From NCBI GenBank assembly GCA_025350965.1, contig JANXWV010000146.1:1-44297 (forward strand): a DNA stretch of 44,297 bases. Reading direction: 5' to 3'. The notes below the pieces were generated by a model, which did no database searches, was not told the DNA's origin, and saw only the letters and a list, made by a program, of their open reading frames with translations. Positions 15,719-25,369 of the stretch are shown here, piece by piece. Made by a program: the position numbers and the translations under genes. The number at the start of each line of letters is the position of its first letter. Position 1 is the stretch's first letter. Source of the DNA: Rhizobacter sp. (GTDB lineage: Bacteria > Pseudomonadota > Gammaproteobacteria > Burkholderiales > Burkholderiaceae_C).

Positions 15719-15738
15719 GCACCGGTACGCACCGGTGC
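15719..15738. promoter_or_regulatory. Inverted repeat GCACCGGT-ACGC-ACCGGTGC, candidate operator
   Basis: Perfect 8-bp arms around a 4-bp centre, 35-54 bp upstream of the FMN-binding protein start. It also contains two direct GCACCGGT copies 10 bp apart. The location fits a transcription-factor site over the promoter. The same decamer GCACCGGTGC occurs at 37429-37438. Confidence 0.35.
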
Positions 15739-15825
15739 AACGAAACCCATTGAAACGCCAGCCGCAGCGCACACCAGTCAGGCACAGCCACCACCCGCTG
15801 TAGGACGAACGCGCAGCGCATCCGG

Positions 15826-18126
15826 TCAGGCAGCGACGAGCTTCTGCGCCCTCATGCCCAGGTCCAGCGCCTTGCCCTTGCGTGCGCGCTTGCCCACGTG
15901 CGCCAGCAGCGCGGCGCCTTTCAAGGGCTCGTCCTTCGCCCGGCCCGCGCGGCTGACACCGAGCACCCGCAGCGCAGCACCAAAGGCAATGCAGCCCGAA
16001 AGCGCGTCTTTGGCGTCGAGGTCCATCAAGGTCAGCCCGCGCCCGCCCTTGGGCTGGAGCTTCAGCTCGTCCAGCGGGAACACCAGCAGGCGCCCGCTTG
16101 CGGACAGGCAAGCCACCTGAGCCGCACCTTGCGCGGGGCTGGGCGCAAGGGGCGTTTCACCGACTTCGAGTGCGAGGAAGGCCTTGCCACCCTTCTGGCG
16201 CGAAAGCAGATCGCCCACAGTTGCGAGCAGGCCGTAGCCGCCACTGCCGGCCAGCAGCAGCGTCTGCGCCGCCACACCGGCAAAGTAATGCGCCGGCTGC
16301 GTGCCCGATTCCAGATCGATCATCGTCGTGATCGGCACACCGTCGCCCCGCCCGCTGGGCAACTGGCTCACGGCGCACGAGTACACGCGCCCGCTGCTGC
16401 CGAAGACCAGCAGCGCATCGACGCTGCGGCACGCGAACGTGTTGTTCAGCATGTCACCGGCCTTGAACGCGAGCGTGGCGGTATCGACCTCATGGCCCTT
16501 GAGCGCGCGCACCCAGCCCTTCTGGCTGACGACGACAGTCACGGGCTCGTCGACGACCTTCACTTCGGCCACGGCACGCTTGTCGGCCAGGATCAGCGTG
16601 CGGCGTTCGTCGCCGTGCTGCTTCGCGTCGGCCTCGATCTCCTTGATGACCGTGCGCTTCAGCGAGGCCGGGTTGCCCAGAATGTCTTCGAGCTTGCCCT
16701 GATCGCCACGCAGTGCCGCCAGTTCCTGCTCGATCCTGATGGCCTCCAGCCGCGCGAGCTGGCGCAGGCGGATGTCGAGAATGTCGTCGGCCTGCCGGTC
16801 GCTGAGCGCGAAGCGCGCAATCAACGCGGCCTTCGGTTCGTCGGCGCCGCGAATGATGGCGATGACCTCGTCGATGTTCAGCAGCACGAGCTGCCGGCCT
16901 TCGAGAATGTGGATGCGGTCCAGCACCTTCGTGAGCCGGAACTGGGTGCGCCGCTGCACGGTGCCCATGCGGAAGCCGACCCACTCGGCCAGCATCTGCC
17001 GCAGGCTCTTCTGCGTGGGCCGGCCATCGGCGCCGACCATCGTCAGGTTGATCGGTGCCGAGCTTTCGAGCGAGGTGTGGGCGAGCAACAGCGTGATGAG
17101 TTCGGCCTGCTCGACGGTGCGCGTCTTGGGCTCGAACACCAGGCGCACCAGCGCGTCCTTGCTCGACTCGTCACGCACCGCATCCAGCACGCCGAGCACG
17201 CTGGCCCGAAGCTGCTGCTGTTCAGTGCTGAGCGTCTTCTTGCCGGCCTTGACCTTCGGGTTGGTCAGCTCCTCGATCTCTTCCAGCACCTTCTGCGTGC
17301 TGGTGCCCGGCGGCAGCTCGGTGACGACCAGCATCCATTGCCCGCGCGCCAGGTCTTCGATCTTCCAGCGCGCGCGCACCTTGAGGCTGCCTCGGCCGGT
17401 GGCGTAGGCGGCGCGGATGTCGTCGGTGCTGCTGATGATCTGGGCGCCGCCGGGATAGTCGGGGCCGGGGATGAGTTGCGCGAACTCATCGTTCGTGAGC
17501 TTGTCGTTTCGGATGAGTGCAACGGCCGCCGCCGCCACCTCGCGCAGGTTGTGGCTCGGCACTTCAGTGGCCAAGCCCACGGCAATGCCGCTCGCGCCGT
17601 TGAGCAGCACGAAGGGCAGGCGCGCCGGCAGCAGGCGCGGCTCTTCGGTCGAGCCGTCGTAGTTGGGAATGAAGTCGACCGTGCCTTCGTCGATCTCGTC
17701 GAGCAGCAGCCGGGTGATGGGCGCCAGGCGCGCCTCGGTGTAGCGCATGGCCGCCGCGCCGTCGCCGTCACGCGAGCCGAAGTTGCCTTGCCCGTCGATC
17801 AGCGGGTAGCGCTGCGCGAAGTCCTGCGCCATGCGCACCATCGCGTCGTAGGCTGCCGTGTCGCCGTGCGGGTGGAACTTGCCGAGCACGTCGCCGACCA
17901 CGCGCGCGCTCTTCACCGCCTTCGGCCCGCCGGCGGTGGTGAACGCCAGACCCATGCGCTCCATCGAGTAAAGAATGCGCCGCTGCACGGGCTTCTGACC
18001 GTCGCACACATCGGGCAGCGCGCGGCCCTTGACCACGCTCAGCGCGTACTCGAGGTAGGCGCGCTCGGCGTATTCGGAGAGTGAAACGGCGTCGGCAGCC
18101 GACGCGTCGGAGAATAGATCGGGCAT
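15826..18126 (-). CDS. parC: DNA topoisomerase IV subunit A
   Basis: A 766-residue subunit that cuts and rejoins DNA to unlink replicated chromosomes, working with ParE. The breakage-reunion domain carries catalytic Tyr129 ([10 protein letters not shown]) and the [13 protein letters not shown] quinolone-determining stretch, where the positions equivalent to E. coli Ser80 and Glu84 are Thr90 and Asp94. A coiled segment follows around 430-490, and the C-terminal beta-pinwheel region begins near 500. The length matches ParC rather than GyrA, and there is no canonical GyrA-box. The ATG at 18126 gives the family-typical N-terminus, with [25 protein letters not shown] sequence soon after. The acyl-CoA ligase gene ends 80 bp upstream on the same strand; parE is two genes further up. 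Confidence 0.95.
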   Translation of the reverse strand: MPDLFSDASAADAVSLSEYAERAYLEYALSVVKGRALPDVCDGQKPVQRRILYSMERMGLAFTTAGGPKAVKSARVVGDVLGKFHPHGDTAAYDAMVRMAQDFAQRYPLIDGQGNFGSRDGDGAAAMRYTEARLAPITRLLLDEIDEGTVDFIPNYDGSTEEPRLLPARLPFVLLNGASGIAVGLATEVPSHNLREVAAAAVALIRNDKLTNDEFAQLIPGPDYPGGAQIISSTDDIRAAYATGRGSLKVRARWKIEDLARGQWMLVVTELPPGTSTQKVLEEIEELTNPKVKAGKKTLSTEQQQLRASVLGVLDAVRDESSKDALVRLVFEPKTRTVEQAELITLLLAHTSLESSAPINLTMVGADGRPTQKSLRQMLAEWVGFRMGTVQRRTQFRLTKVLDRIHILEGRQLVLLNIDEVIAIIRGADEPKAALIARFALSDRQADDILDIRLRQLARLEAIRIEQELAALRGDQGKLEDILGNPASLKRTVIKEIEADAKQHGDERRTLILADKRAVAEVKVVDEPVTVVVSQKGWVRALKGHEVDTATLAFKAGDMLNNTFACRSVDALLVFGSSGRVYSCAVSQLPSGRGDGVPITTMIDLESGTQPAHYFAGVAAQTLLLAGSGGYGLLATVGDLLSRQKGGKAFLALEVGETPLAPSPAQGAAQVACLSASGRLLVFPLDELKLQPKGGRGLTLMDLDAKDALSGCIAFGAALRVLGVSRAGRAKDEPLKGAALLAHVGKRARKGKALDLGMRAQKLVAA

Positions 18127-18152
18127 GGAGAGGTCGGGGAAAACAGTCAGGG

Positions 18153-18171
18153 GCGTGCCGGTTCGGCACGC
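18153..18171 (-). terminator. Stem-loop between acyl-CoA ligase gene and parC
   Basis: GCGTGCCG (18153-18160) and CGGCACGC (18164-18171) form an 8-bp GC-rich stem with a 3-base loop. On the transcribed strand a short T4 stretch follows only after about nine other bases, so it is not a classical intrinsic terminator. It may partly terminate, attenuate or protect the mRNA upstream of parC. Confidence 0.3.
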
Positions 18172-18206
18172 GGTCAGCAGGACGCCGGGACGAGGAGAGC
18201 GCGAGC

Positions 18207-19841
18207 CTAACGCGGGAAGCGCTCGCGCAGCTTGAGCTTCCAGAACTTGCCGGTGGAGGTGCGCGGCACGGCGTCGATCACCTCGAAGCGGTCGGGCACC
18301 TGCCACTTCGCGAACCCGTGTTGCAGCAGGTGGGCGCCGAGTGTGCCGGCAACGTCGATCATCGCCAGATGCTGGCCGGGTTTGAGCACGATGCAGGCCA
18401 GCGGCCGCTCGCTCCACTTCTCGTCCGGGATGGCGATGACCGCCGCTTCGGCGATGGCGGGGTGCGCCATCAACGCGTTCTCGAGATCGACCGAACTGAT
18501 CCACTCGCCGCCCGATTTGATGAGGTCTTTGGTGCGGTCTGTGATGCGCACGAAGGCAAGTTCGTCGATGGTGGCCACATCGCCGGTGCGCAGCCAGCCG
18601 TCAGCCGTGAACTTGTCATCAGTGACCGCAACCTCGTGATAAGAGCCGGTAATGAACGGCCCCCGCACCTGAATCTCGCCTTGGGTCTTGCCGTCCCAGG
18701 GCGCATCGAGCCCGTCTTCGGTACGGATGCGCAGATCGACCAGCGGCACCGGGCAACCGGCCATCGCGGCGCGGCGGAAGTGCTCGTCTTCAGACGCATC
18801 CTTCAGCTCGGCGCGCGGGTACGAGACGGTCGCGAGTGGCGAGGTCTCCGTCATGCCCCAGCCCTGGCCGAGCGTCACGCCGTGGCGCGCAAACGCTCTG
18901 ATCAAGGCCTCCGGCACGGCCGCGCCACCGACCATGGAGCGCAGACCTTCAGGCATCTTCCAGCGCCCCGGCGTTTGCGCCTGCGCGCGCTCGAACGCCT
19001 GGATCAGCCCCATCCAGATGGTAGGCACGCCGACCGACAAGGTGGGCGGCTCGATCTGCATCAGGTCGAGCAGGTCATCGGGGTGCAGGTGCGGGCCGGG
19101 GAACACGATCTTGGTGCCCAGCATCACCGCGCCATACGGCAGGCCCCAGCAGTTGGCGTGGAACATGGGCGTGACGGGCAGCATCACGTCGCTGCCACGC
19201 AAGTCCCAGCAATCGGCCATGCAGCCGACGAGCGTGTGCAACACGGTCGAGCGGTGCGAATACACCACGCCCTTGGGTCGCCCCGTGGTGCCCGACGTGT
19301 AGCACATCGACGTGGGGCTGTTCTCGTCATGCTCGGCGTACGTGAATCCATCGGGGTCGGCGCCGGCCAGCAGTTGCTCGTAGTCCAGAAACTCCGGCGG
19401 CACCGCTGCACCCGAGAACGGGAACACGACGACATGCGCGAAAGCGTGCAAATGCGCGAACTGCTCGTACAGCGGCAACAGCACATCGTCGACGATCAGG
19501 ATGCGGTCTTGCGCATCACCGGCGATCCAGCCGATCTCGTCGGGAGCGAGGCGGATGTTCAACGTGTGCATCACGCCACCTGCCGCCGGAATGCCGAAGT
19601 AGCACTCGAGGTGCGCGTGGTGGTTCCAGCTGAGCGTGGCCACGCGGTCGCCGGCACGCAGGCCGAGCGAGTGCAGCGCCGAGGCCAGTGCGCGGGTGCG
19701 GCGGTGGTACTGCGCGTAGGTGTGCGTCACCAGGCTTTTGTCCGGCAAGCGCGACACGATGGCGTTGCCACCGAAGATCGTGCCCGCGCGGTCGAGCAGG
19801 TGGTTCAGCGACAAGGGCACGTCCATCATGGTCGACTTCAT
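18207..19841 (-). CDS. AlkK-type fatty acid-CoA ligase (AMP-binding)
   Basis: A 544-residue adenylate-forming enzyme, predicted to activate medium- or long-chain fatty acids to acyl-CoA through an acyl-AMP. The P-loop-like motif [11 protein letters not shown] is at 181-191, followed by YSHRST; further motifs are GWGMTET, a TGDVATID segment with the conserved Asp, [18 protein letters not shown], and the catalytic Lys in [16 protein letters not shown] near the C-terminus. The overall pattern resembles AlkK of alkane degraders more than FadD. The ATG at 19841 lies 7 bases after GGAG; an adjacent ATG at 19844 is also possible. It sits between the GNAT gene (19 bp upstream) and parC. Confidence 0.92.
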   Translation of the reverse strand: MKSTMMDVPLSLNHLLDRAGTIFGGNAIVSRLPDKSLVTHTYAQYHRRTRALASALHSLGLRAGDRVATLSWNHHAHLECYFGIPAAGGVMHTLNIRLAPDEIGWIAGDAQDRILIVDDVLLPLYEQFAHLHAFAHVVVFPFSGAAVPPEFLDYEQLLAGADPDGFTYAEHDENSPTSMCYTSGTTGRPKGVVYSHRSTVLHTLVGCMADCWDLRGSDVMLPVTPMFHANCWGLPYGAVMLGTKIVFPGPHLHPDDLLDLMQIEPPTLSVGVPTIWMGLIQAFERAQAQTPGRWKMPEGLRSMVGGAAVPEALIRAFARHGVTLGQGWGMTETSPLATVSYPRAELKDASEDEHFRRAAMAGCPVPLVDLRIRTEDGLDAPWDGKTQGEIQVRGPFITGSYHEVAVTDDKFTADGWLRTGDVATIDELAFVRITDRTKDLIKSGGEWISSVDLENALMAHPAIAEAAVIAIPDEKWSERPLACIVLKPGQHLAMIDVAGTLGAHLLQHGFAKWQVPDRFEVIDAVPRTSTGKFWKLKLRERFPR

Positions 19842-19860
19842 CATCAGTCTCCTTTGTGTG

Positions 19861-20394
19861 TCAGGCGGCGCCCTGGCCGTGAGCCAGCTGTTGCAGGGCT
19901 GCATGTTCCGATTCCAGCATGGCCATCACGATCAGCGAGTCGTAGCCATCCTGGGTGCGAACGCTTTCGCGCAAGCGCCCTTCCTCGACGAACCCTTCGC
20001 CGCGGTACAGCGCCTGGGCGCGCACGTTGCGGGCCTTCACGTCGAGCCAGAATCGGTGCGCATGCAGGTCGCGGAACGCCATGGTCGCCAGCAAGCGCAG
20101 GCAGGCCCGGCCCACCCCGCAGCCCTGCGCGCCCGGCAGCAGCACCATGCGCTTGAGCTCGATCGAGCGGTGCGGGTTGCGGCAACCCTGCAGGATCACG
20201 AAGCCCGCAGACGCGTAGCCCGGGCCGGCCTCGACAACGAAATGGCGGAAGTCGGGGAAGCGGATCGCGCCCTCGTGCTGCGTGCGGTCCCACGGCGTGA
20301 TGAAAGGCAGGTTGAGCGCGTCCTGCTCGACCGAGATCACGAAGTCGAGGTCGGAAGTCATCGTGGGGCGCAGGCGCACCGGCACGCTGCTCAC
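19861..20394 (-). CDS. GNAT-family N-acetyltransferase
   Basis: A 177-residue GNAT-fold protein, predicted to move an acetyl group from acetyl-CoA to an amine. The N-terminal strand is VPVRLRPTMTSDLDFV. The core contains IELKRMVLLPGAQGCGVGRACLR, where Q-G-C-G-V-G-R-A is the pyrophosphate-binding loop (Q/RxxGxG/A), followed by WLDVKARNVRAQALYRGEGFVEEG, which is the usual Asn...Ala...Tyr...Gly-Phe end of the fold. The start is GTG at 20394, overlapping the parE stop codon by 4 bp (GTGA) with GAGGTG upstream inside parE; a start at the ATG at 20361 would remove the first strand. The acceptor is unknown. Confidence 0.88.
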   Translation of the reverse strand: MSSVPVRLRPTMTSDLDFVISVEQDALNLPFITPWDRTQHEGAIRFPDFRHFVVEAGPGYASAGFVILQGCRNPHRSIELKRMVLLPGAQGCGVGRACLRLLATMAFRDLHAHRFWLDVKARNVRAQALYRGEGFVEEGRLRESVRTQDGYDSLIVMAMLESEHAALQQLAHGQGAA

Positions 20395-22388
20395 ACATCC
20401 ACCTCGACATCGTCGCCGCGCAACTCCATCAAATCGCGCCGCGCCTGCGCTTCGCCTTTGCCCATCAGCTTGGTGAGCGACGCCACGGTTTCGGTGAAGC
20501 CGAGCGCGGCGAACTCGACCTGCAAGAGCCGGCGCGTGTCGGGGTTGAGCGTGGTGTCCCACAACTGCTCGGCGTTCATTTCGCCCAGGCCTTTGAAGCG
20601 GCTGATGCTCCACGCGCCGGCACTTGGAGGAGGGCGCGCACCTTCCTTGCGCAGCTTGTCGAGCGTGGCGGTGAGTTCGCCCTCGTCGAGCGCGTAGATC
20701 TTGGCCGCCGGCTTCTTGCCGCGCGCCGGCGCGTCGATGCGAAACAACGGCGGCTTGGCGATGTAGATGTGGCCGGTCTCGATGAGCTTCGGGAAGTGCC
20801 GGAAGAACAGCGTGAGCAGCAGCACCTGGATGTGCGAGCCGTCGACATCGGCGTCGCTCAGGATGCAGATCTTGCCGTAGCGCAGGCCGCTCAGATCGGG
20901 CGAATCGTTCGCGCCGTGCGGGTCTACGCCCACGGCGACCGCGATGTCGTGGATCTCGTTGTTGGCGAAAAGGCGGTCGCGCTCGACTTCCCACGCATTG
21001 AGCACCTTGCCGCGCAGCGGCAGGATCGCCTGCGTCTCCTTGTTGCGGCCCATCTTGGCGCTGCCACCGGCCGAGTCACCCTCGACGAGGAAGATCTCGT
21101 TCAGGTTCAGGTCGCGGCTTTCGCAGTCGGTCAGTTTGCCGGGCAGCACGGCCACACCCGAGCCCTTTCTCTTCTCGACCTTCTGGCTGGCACGCTGGCG
21201 CGTCTGTGCTTGCCGGATCACGAGGTCGGCCAGCTTCTTCCCGAACTCCACGTGCTGGTTCAGCCACAGTTCGAGCGCCGGCTTGACGCAGTTCGACACC
21301 AGCCGCAGCGCGTCGCGCGAGTTCAGGCGTTCCTTGATCTGGCCCTGGAACTGCGGGTCGAGCACCTTCGCGCTCAGCACGAAGCTGGCCCGCGAGAACA
21401 CGTCTTCGGGCATCAACTTCACGCCCTTGGGCAGAAAGCTGTGCATGTCGATGAACCCTTTGACGGCCTGGAACAGGCCGTCTTTCAAGCCGGATTCATG
21501 GGTGCCGCCAGCCACCGTGGGGATCAGGTTCACATAGCTTTCGCGCACCGGTGAGCCTTCGTCGGTGAAGGCCACACACCAGGCGGCGCCCTCGCCTTCG
21601 GCGACGTTCTCGGTCTCGCTGCCATCGGCATAGTGAGCGCCTTCGAAGAGCGGGATCACCGGGTCGGCGTTGAGCGTTTGCATCAGGTAGTCGCGCAGGC
21701 CGCCCTTGTAGAGCCAGGTCGCTTTCTCACCGGTCTTCTCGACGCTGAGCGTCACGGTCACACCGGGCATCAACACGGCCTTGCTGCGCAACAGGTGCGT
21801 GAGCTCGGCCTTGGGCAGCTCGGCACTCTCGAAGTACCGCGCGTCGGGCCAGGCACGCGCGGTGGTGCCGGCCTTGCGGTCACCGCTTCCCGCCTTGCGC
21901 ACGGTCAGCGCCTGCACGACGTCGCCGCCCGCGAAGCCCAGCGCAGCCACCTGGCCTGCGCGGTACACCGTCACGTCGAGCCGCTTCGACAGCGCGTTCG
22001 TCACGCTCACGCCCACGCCGTGCAGGCCGCCCGAGAAGCTGTACGCCCCGCCCGAGCCCTTGTCGAACTTGCCACCGGCGTGCAACCGGGTGAAAACGAT
22101 CTCGAGCACCGGCACCTTCTCTTCGGGGTGCAGCCCGAATGGAATGCCCCGGCCGTCGTCTTCCACACTGACCGAGCCATCGGCGTGCAAGGTCACGTCG
22201 ATGCGCTTGCCGTGACCGGCCAGTGCCTCGTCGGCCGCGTTGTCGATCACCTCCTGAATGATGTGCAGTGGGTTGTCGGTGCGGGTGTACATGCCCGGGC
22301 GCTGCTTGACGGGCTCCAGACCCTTGAGGACGCGGATCGATGCTTCGCCGTAGGTGCCGCTGGCGCTGGAAGGGGGTTTGGTTGCCAT
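20391..22388 (-). CDS. parE: DNA topoisomerase IV subunit B
   Basis: A 665-residue ATPase subunit of topoisomerase IV. The GHKL ATPase region has EVIDNAADEALAGHG, EDDGRGIPFG and the GGLHGVGVSVTNALS lid. The transducer follows, then the TOPRIM domain with catalytic Glu in EGDSAGGSA and the metal-binding DADVDGSH. The length is that of ParE, not the longer GyrB. The ATG at 22388 is the first methionine before the conserved SIRVLKGLEPVKQRPGMY. It is divergent from the aldo/keto reductase gene with 58 bp between start codons. The downstream GNAT gene overlaps by 4 bp, then the acyl-CoA ligase, then parC, so both subunits may be made from one long mRNA. Confidence 0.95.
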   Translation of the reverse strand: MATKPPSSASGTYGEASIRVLKGLEPVKQRPGMYTRTDNPLHIIQEVIDNAADEALAGHGKRIDVTLHADGSVSVEDDGRGIPFGLHPEEKVPVLEIVFTRLHAGGKFDKGSGGAYSFSGGLHGVGVSVTNALSKRLDVTVYRAGQVAALGFAGGDVVQALTVRKAGSGDRKAGTTARAWPDARYFESAELPKAELTHLLRSKAVLMPGVTVTLSVEKTGEKATWLYKGGLRDYLMQTLNADPVIPLFEGAHYADGSETENVAEGEGAAWCVAFTDEGSPVRESYVNLIPTVAGGTHESGLKDGLFQAVKGFIDMHSFLPKGVKLMPEDVFSRASFVLSAKVLDPQFQGQIKERLNSRDALRLVSNCVKPALELWLNQHVEFGKKLADLVIRQAQTRQRASQKVEKRKGSGVAVLPGKLTDCESRDLNLNEIFLVEGDSAGGSAKMGRNKETQAILPLRGKVLNAWEVERDRLFANNEIHDIAVAVGVDPHGANDSPDLSGLRYGKICILSDADVDGSHIQVLLLTLFFRHFPKLIETGHIYIAKPPLFRIDAPARGKKPAAKIYALDEGELTATLDKLRKEGARPPPSAGAWSISRFKGLGEMNAEQLWDTTLNPDTRRLLQVEFAALGFTETVASLTKLMGKGEAQARRDLMELRGDDVEVDV

Positions 22389-22446
22389 GGGCGGGAATTC
22401 TAGGAGCCTGCAAGAATGCTGGGCTTCACTGCACGAGGCTTGCGCC

Positions 22447-23397
22447 ATGAACACCCGCGAAATCGGCCGCTCCGGCCTGCACGTCAAACCCCTGTGCTTC
22501 GGCGGCAACGTGTTCGGCTGGACTGTCGACGAAGCCACTTCGTTCCGGCTGCTCGACGCCTGGGTCGGTGCGGGCATGAACTTCATCGACACCGCCGATG
22601 TGTATTCGCGCTGGGTGCCGGGCCACACCGGCGGCGAGTCCGAAACCATCATCGGCAAGTGGCTGGCGAAGAGTGGAAAACGCAGCCAGGTCGTCATCGC
22701 CACCAAGCTCGGCAAAGACATGGGCGGCGGCAAGATCGGCCTGGCACCGGCCTACATTCGCGCCGCAGTCGAGGCCTCGCTCGTGCGCCTGCAGACCGAC
22801 GTGATCGACCTGTACCAGTCGCACGACGACGACGCCGGCGTGCCGCTCGAAGACACGATGGGCGCGTTCGCCGACCTCATCAAGGCCGGCAAGGTGCGCG
22901 CGGTCGGTGCGTCCAACTTCAGCGCCGCCCGGCTGACCCAGGCGCTCGACGTGAGCCGTGCCCACGGGCTGCCGCGCTACGAGTGTTTGCAGCCGCTCTA
23001 CAACCTGGTGGAGCGCCCGGCGTTCGAGGCCGAACTGGAAGCGGTGTGCGTCGAGCGGGGCATCGGCGTCATCAACTTCTTCGCGCTGGCCAGCGGCTTT
23101 CTCTCGGGCAAGTACCGCAGCGAGGCCGACCTCGCGCAAAGCGCGCGCGGCCAGGGCGTCAAGAAGTACCTCAACGCACGCGGCCTGCGCGTGCTCGACG
23201 CGCTCGACGACGTGGCCCGGCGCTGCAATGCCACGCCCGCGCAAGTGGCACTCGCATGGCAGATCGCCCGGCCGAGCATCACGGCGCCGATTGCCAGCGC
23301 CACGTCGCTTGCGCAGCTCGATGGGCTGGTCGCGGCGGCGCACCTGACGCTCGACGCCGACGCCATTCAGCGCATCGACGCTGCGAGCGCAGCCTGA
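22447..23397 (+). CDS. Aldo/keto reductase
   Basis: A 316-residue NAD(P)H-dependent oxidoreductase with a TIM-barrel fold. The catalytic tetrad is visible: Asp48 (NFIDTAD), Tyr53, Lys87 (IATKLGK) and His126 (YQSHDDD). The opening MNTREIGRSGLHVKPLCFGGNVFGW is typical of the YajO/YghZ-like group of AKRs. The ATG at 22447 was chosen because upstream codons belong to the divergent parE promoter region. The stop codon overlaps the next gene's start (TGATG), so this and the MFS gene are translationally coupled. The substrate is not predictable from sequence alone. Confidence 0.92.
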   Translation: MNTREIGRSGLHVKPLCFGGNVFGWTVDEATSFRLLDAWVGAGMNFIDTADVYSRWVPGHTGGESETIIGKWLAKSGKRSQVVIATKLGKDMGGGKIGLAPAYIRAAVEASLVRLQTDVIDLYQSHDDDAGVPLEDTMGAFADLIKAGKVRAVGASNFSAARLTQALDVSRAHGLPRYECLQPLYNLVERPAFEAELEAVCVERGIGVINFFALASGFLSGKYRSEADLAQSARGQGVKKYLNARGLRVLDALDDVARRCNATPAQVALAWQIARPSITAPIASATSLAQLDGLVAAAHLTLDADAIQRIDAASAA

Positions 23398-24623
23398 TGA
23401 GCGACTCGCCGCGCACCCCCCTGTCGATGCGCCAGGTGCTGCTGTGCGGCGCCATGATCGTGACGCTCTCGATGGGCATTCGCCACGGCTTCGGCCTGTG
23501 GCTGCAGCCGGTCACGATGGACCGCGGCTGGACGCGCGAGACCTTCGCCATGGCCATCGCCGTGCAGAACCTGGCCTGGGGGCTGACGAGCCCGTTCGCC
23601 GGCGCCATCGCAGACCGCTTCGGTGCGCTGTGGGTGTTGATCGTCGGCAGCCTGCTGTATGCCAGTGGCCTGGTGTTGATGGGCGTGTCGGCGTCGGGCC
23701 TGGCGTTCATGGGCAGCGCCGGTTTGCTGATCGGCATGGCGCAGTCGGGCACCACTTACGCGGTGGTGTACGGCGTGATCGGCCGCAACGTGGCCGCCGA
23801 CAAGCGCAGCTGGGCGATGGGCGTCACGGCCGCTGCCGGGTCGTTCGGCCAGTTCCTGATGGTGCCGGTCGAAAGCGGCCTGATCGCGGGTGTGGGTTGG
23901 CAGAACGCGCTGTTCTTCCTCGGGTGCTTCGCGCTCGCCATCGTGCCGCTCTCGTTCGGGTTGAAGGAAGCGCCGCAGCCCGCGCCCACCACAGCGCAGC
24001 AGAGCATGGGTGCTGCGCTGCGCGAGGCCTTCGGCCACCGCAGCTTCAAGCTTCTGATGGCGGGCTACTTCGTCTGCGGCTTTCAGGTGGTGTTCATCGG
24101 CATCCACATGCCGAGCTACCTGAAGGACCACGGGCTGACGCCGAACGTGGCCACGACCGCGCTCGCGCTGATCGGCCTGTTCAACGTGGTCGGCACCTAC
24201 GCCGCCGGCTCGCTGGGCGCGGTAGTGCCCAAGAACTACATCCTGAGCGGCATCTATGCGTTGCGCGCGGTGGTGATCACCGTCTTCCTGCTCGTGCCGC
24301 TGACACCCTGGAGTGTGTACATCTTCGCCGCCGTGATGGGAACGCTGTGGCTGTCCACCGTGCCGCCGACGAACGCGCTGATTGCTCAGATCTTCGGTGT
24401 GCGCTACCTGTCCATGCTAGGTGGCTTCGTGTTCCTCGGCCACCAGTTCGGCAGCTTCCTCGGCGTGTGGCTCGGCGGGCGCCTGTACGACATGACCGGC
24501 AGCTACGACCTGGTCTGGTGGATCACTGTTGCGCTCGGGGTGTTCGCCGCCCTCATCAACCTGCCAGTGCGCGAACAAGCCATCGAACGGCTCGCTGCGC
24601 CAACGGCAGCGGTACCCGCATGA
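23397..24623 (+). CDS. MFS transporter
   Basis: A 408-residue major facilitator with about 12 hydrophobic segments and a central hydrophilic loop around residues 185-215. The cytoplasmic loop 2-3 signature appears as GAIADRFGALWVL (G-x-x-x-D-R-x-G). The sequence is of the oxalate/formate-antiporter-like or monocarboxylate-type group of MFS proteins, with GMRHGFGLW-like residues in the first segment (GIRHGFGLWLQP). It starts by TGATG overlap with the aldo/keto reductase gene and ends by ATGA overlap with the 44-residue gene. The substrate is unknown. Confidence 0.92.
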   Translation: MSDSPRTPLSMRQVLLCGAMIVTLSMGIRHGFGLWLQPVTMDRGWTRETFAMAIAVQNLAWGLTSPFAGAIADRFGALWVLIVGSLLYASGLVLMGVSASGLAFMGSAGLLIGMAQSGTTYAVVYGVIGRNVAADKRSWAMGVTAAAGSFGQFLMVPVESGLIAGVGWQNALFFLGCFALAIVPLSFGLKEAPQPAPTTAQQSMGAALREAFGHRSFKLLMAGYFVCGFQVVFIGIHMPSYLKDHGLTPNVATTALALIGLFNVVGTYAAGSLGAVVPKNYILSGIYALRAVVITVFLLVPLTPWSVYIFAAVMGTLWLSTVPPTNALIAQIFGVRYLSMLGGFVFLGHQFGSFLGVWLGGRLYDMTGSYDLVWWITVALGVFAALINLPVREQAIERLAAPTAAVPA

Positions 24624-24754
24624 AGTTGCGCCGCGCAGCGGCTTGGGGCACCCTGAGCGCAGCGCTCGTCGCCGCATTGGGCGCCGTGTTCGCGGCCTAC
24701 TTGCGCCCCGACATGGCCATGACGCTGGCAACCCAGCTGTGGAACTGCTTCTGA
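24620..24754 (+). CDS. 44-residue small membrane protein
   Basis: MKLRRAAAWGTLSAALVAALGA begins it, giving a positively charged start and one membrane segment (about residues 8-30), then AAYLRPDMAMTLATQLWNCF. It overlaps the MFS stop codon by ATGA and ends 1 bp before the methyltransferase start. Both junctions, the basic N-terminus and the hydrophobic helix argue that it is translated. The function is unknown; I recall similarly placed tiny proteins with a Leu-Trp-x-Cys-Phe end in related Burkholderiales, but cannot confirm this here. Confidence 0.75.
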   Translation: MKLRRAAAWGTLSAALVAALGAVFAAYLRPDMAMTLATQLWNCF

Positions 24755-24755
24755 C

Positions 24756-25322
24756 ATGAGCGGCAACGCGGCTCAGGCGCACGGCGCAGCAGCACCTTCC
24801 GCATGGGTGCGCCGCTGGTCGCACCTCGTGGGTCCGGGCGCCACGTTGCTCGACGTGGCGTGCGGCTCAGGCCGCCACCTGCGCTGGTTCGCTGCGCGCG
24901 GCTGCCATGTCACCGGCGTCGACCGCGACGCGGCGGCCCTTCAGCCGTTGGGCGGCGTCGCCGAGGTCATCGTGGCCGACATCGAGAACGGGCCCTGGCC
25001 GCTCACCGGGCGCCGCTTCGATGCGGTCGTCGTCACCAACTACCTCTGGCGGCCGCTGCTGCCGGTGATCATGGCCAGCCTGGCCGACGGCGGCGTGCTG
25101 ATCTGGGAAACCTTCAGCGCAGGCAACGAGACCGTCGGCAAGCCCTCGAATTCGCAGTTCCTGCTGCGCCCGGGTGAACTTCTGAGCGCGGCGCAAGGTC
25201 TGCGCGTGGTGGCCTTCGAAGACGGCTTCGAGGCCGACCCGCCCCGCTTCGTGCAGCGCATCGCTGCGGTGCGCGAGCGCGCCCAAGCTGCCGCGCCTGC
25301 ACGCTACCCGCTGGCCGGCTGA
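24756..25322 (+). CDS. Class I SAM-dependent methyltransferase
   Basis: A 188-residue Rossmann-fold methyltransferase. Motif I is [16 protein letters not shown] (about 31-46), followed by an acidic strand end GVDRD; motif II is near [13 protein letters not shown] and motif IV is [13 protein letters not shown]. The order is typical of small UbiE/TehB-like methyltransferases. The ATG at 24756 is separated from the 44-residue gene's stop by one base. It is the last gene of the aldo/keto reductase run; dapA follows after 47 bp with its own ribosome site. The substrate is unknown; a TehB-like detoxification role is only a guess. Confidence 0.9.
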   Translation: MSGNAAQAHGAAAPSAWVRRWSHLVGPGATLLDVACGSGRHLRWFAARGCHVTGVDRDAAALQPLGGVAEVIVADIENGPWPLTGRRFDAVVVTNYLWRPLLPVIMASLADGGVLIWETFSAGNETVGKPSNSQFLLRPGELLSAAQGLRVVAFEDGFEADPPRFVQRIAAVRERAQAAAPARYPLAG

Positions 25323-25341
25323 GCGGGGGCGGCGGGGCAGG

Positions 25342-25347
25342 TAAAAT
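25342..25347 (+). promoter_or_regulatory. Putative -10 box of dapA
   Basis: TAAAAT lies 22 bp before the dapA start codon in a 47-bp intergenic space otherwise almost pure G/C. No matching -35 element was found. If used, transcription would begin close to the AGAGGA ribosome site. Confidence 0.3.
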
Positions 25348-25369
25348 CTCGCGATTCAGAGGACCCCCC

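Noticed and set aside
18081..20156. Plus-strand open frame opposite the acyl-CoA ligase gene
   Set aside because: No motif is present, and the opposing gene carries all AMP-ligase motifs.
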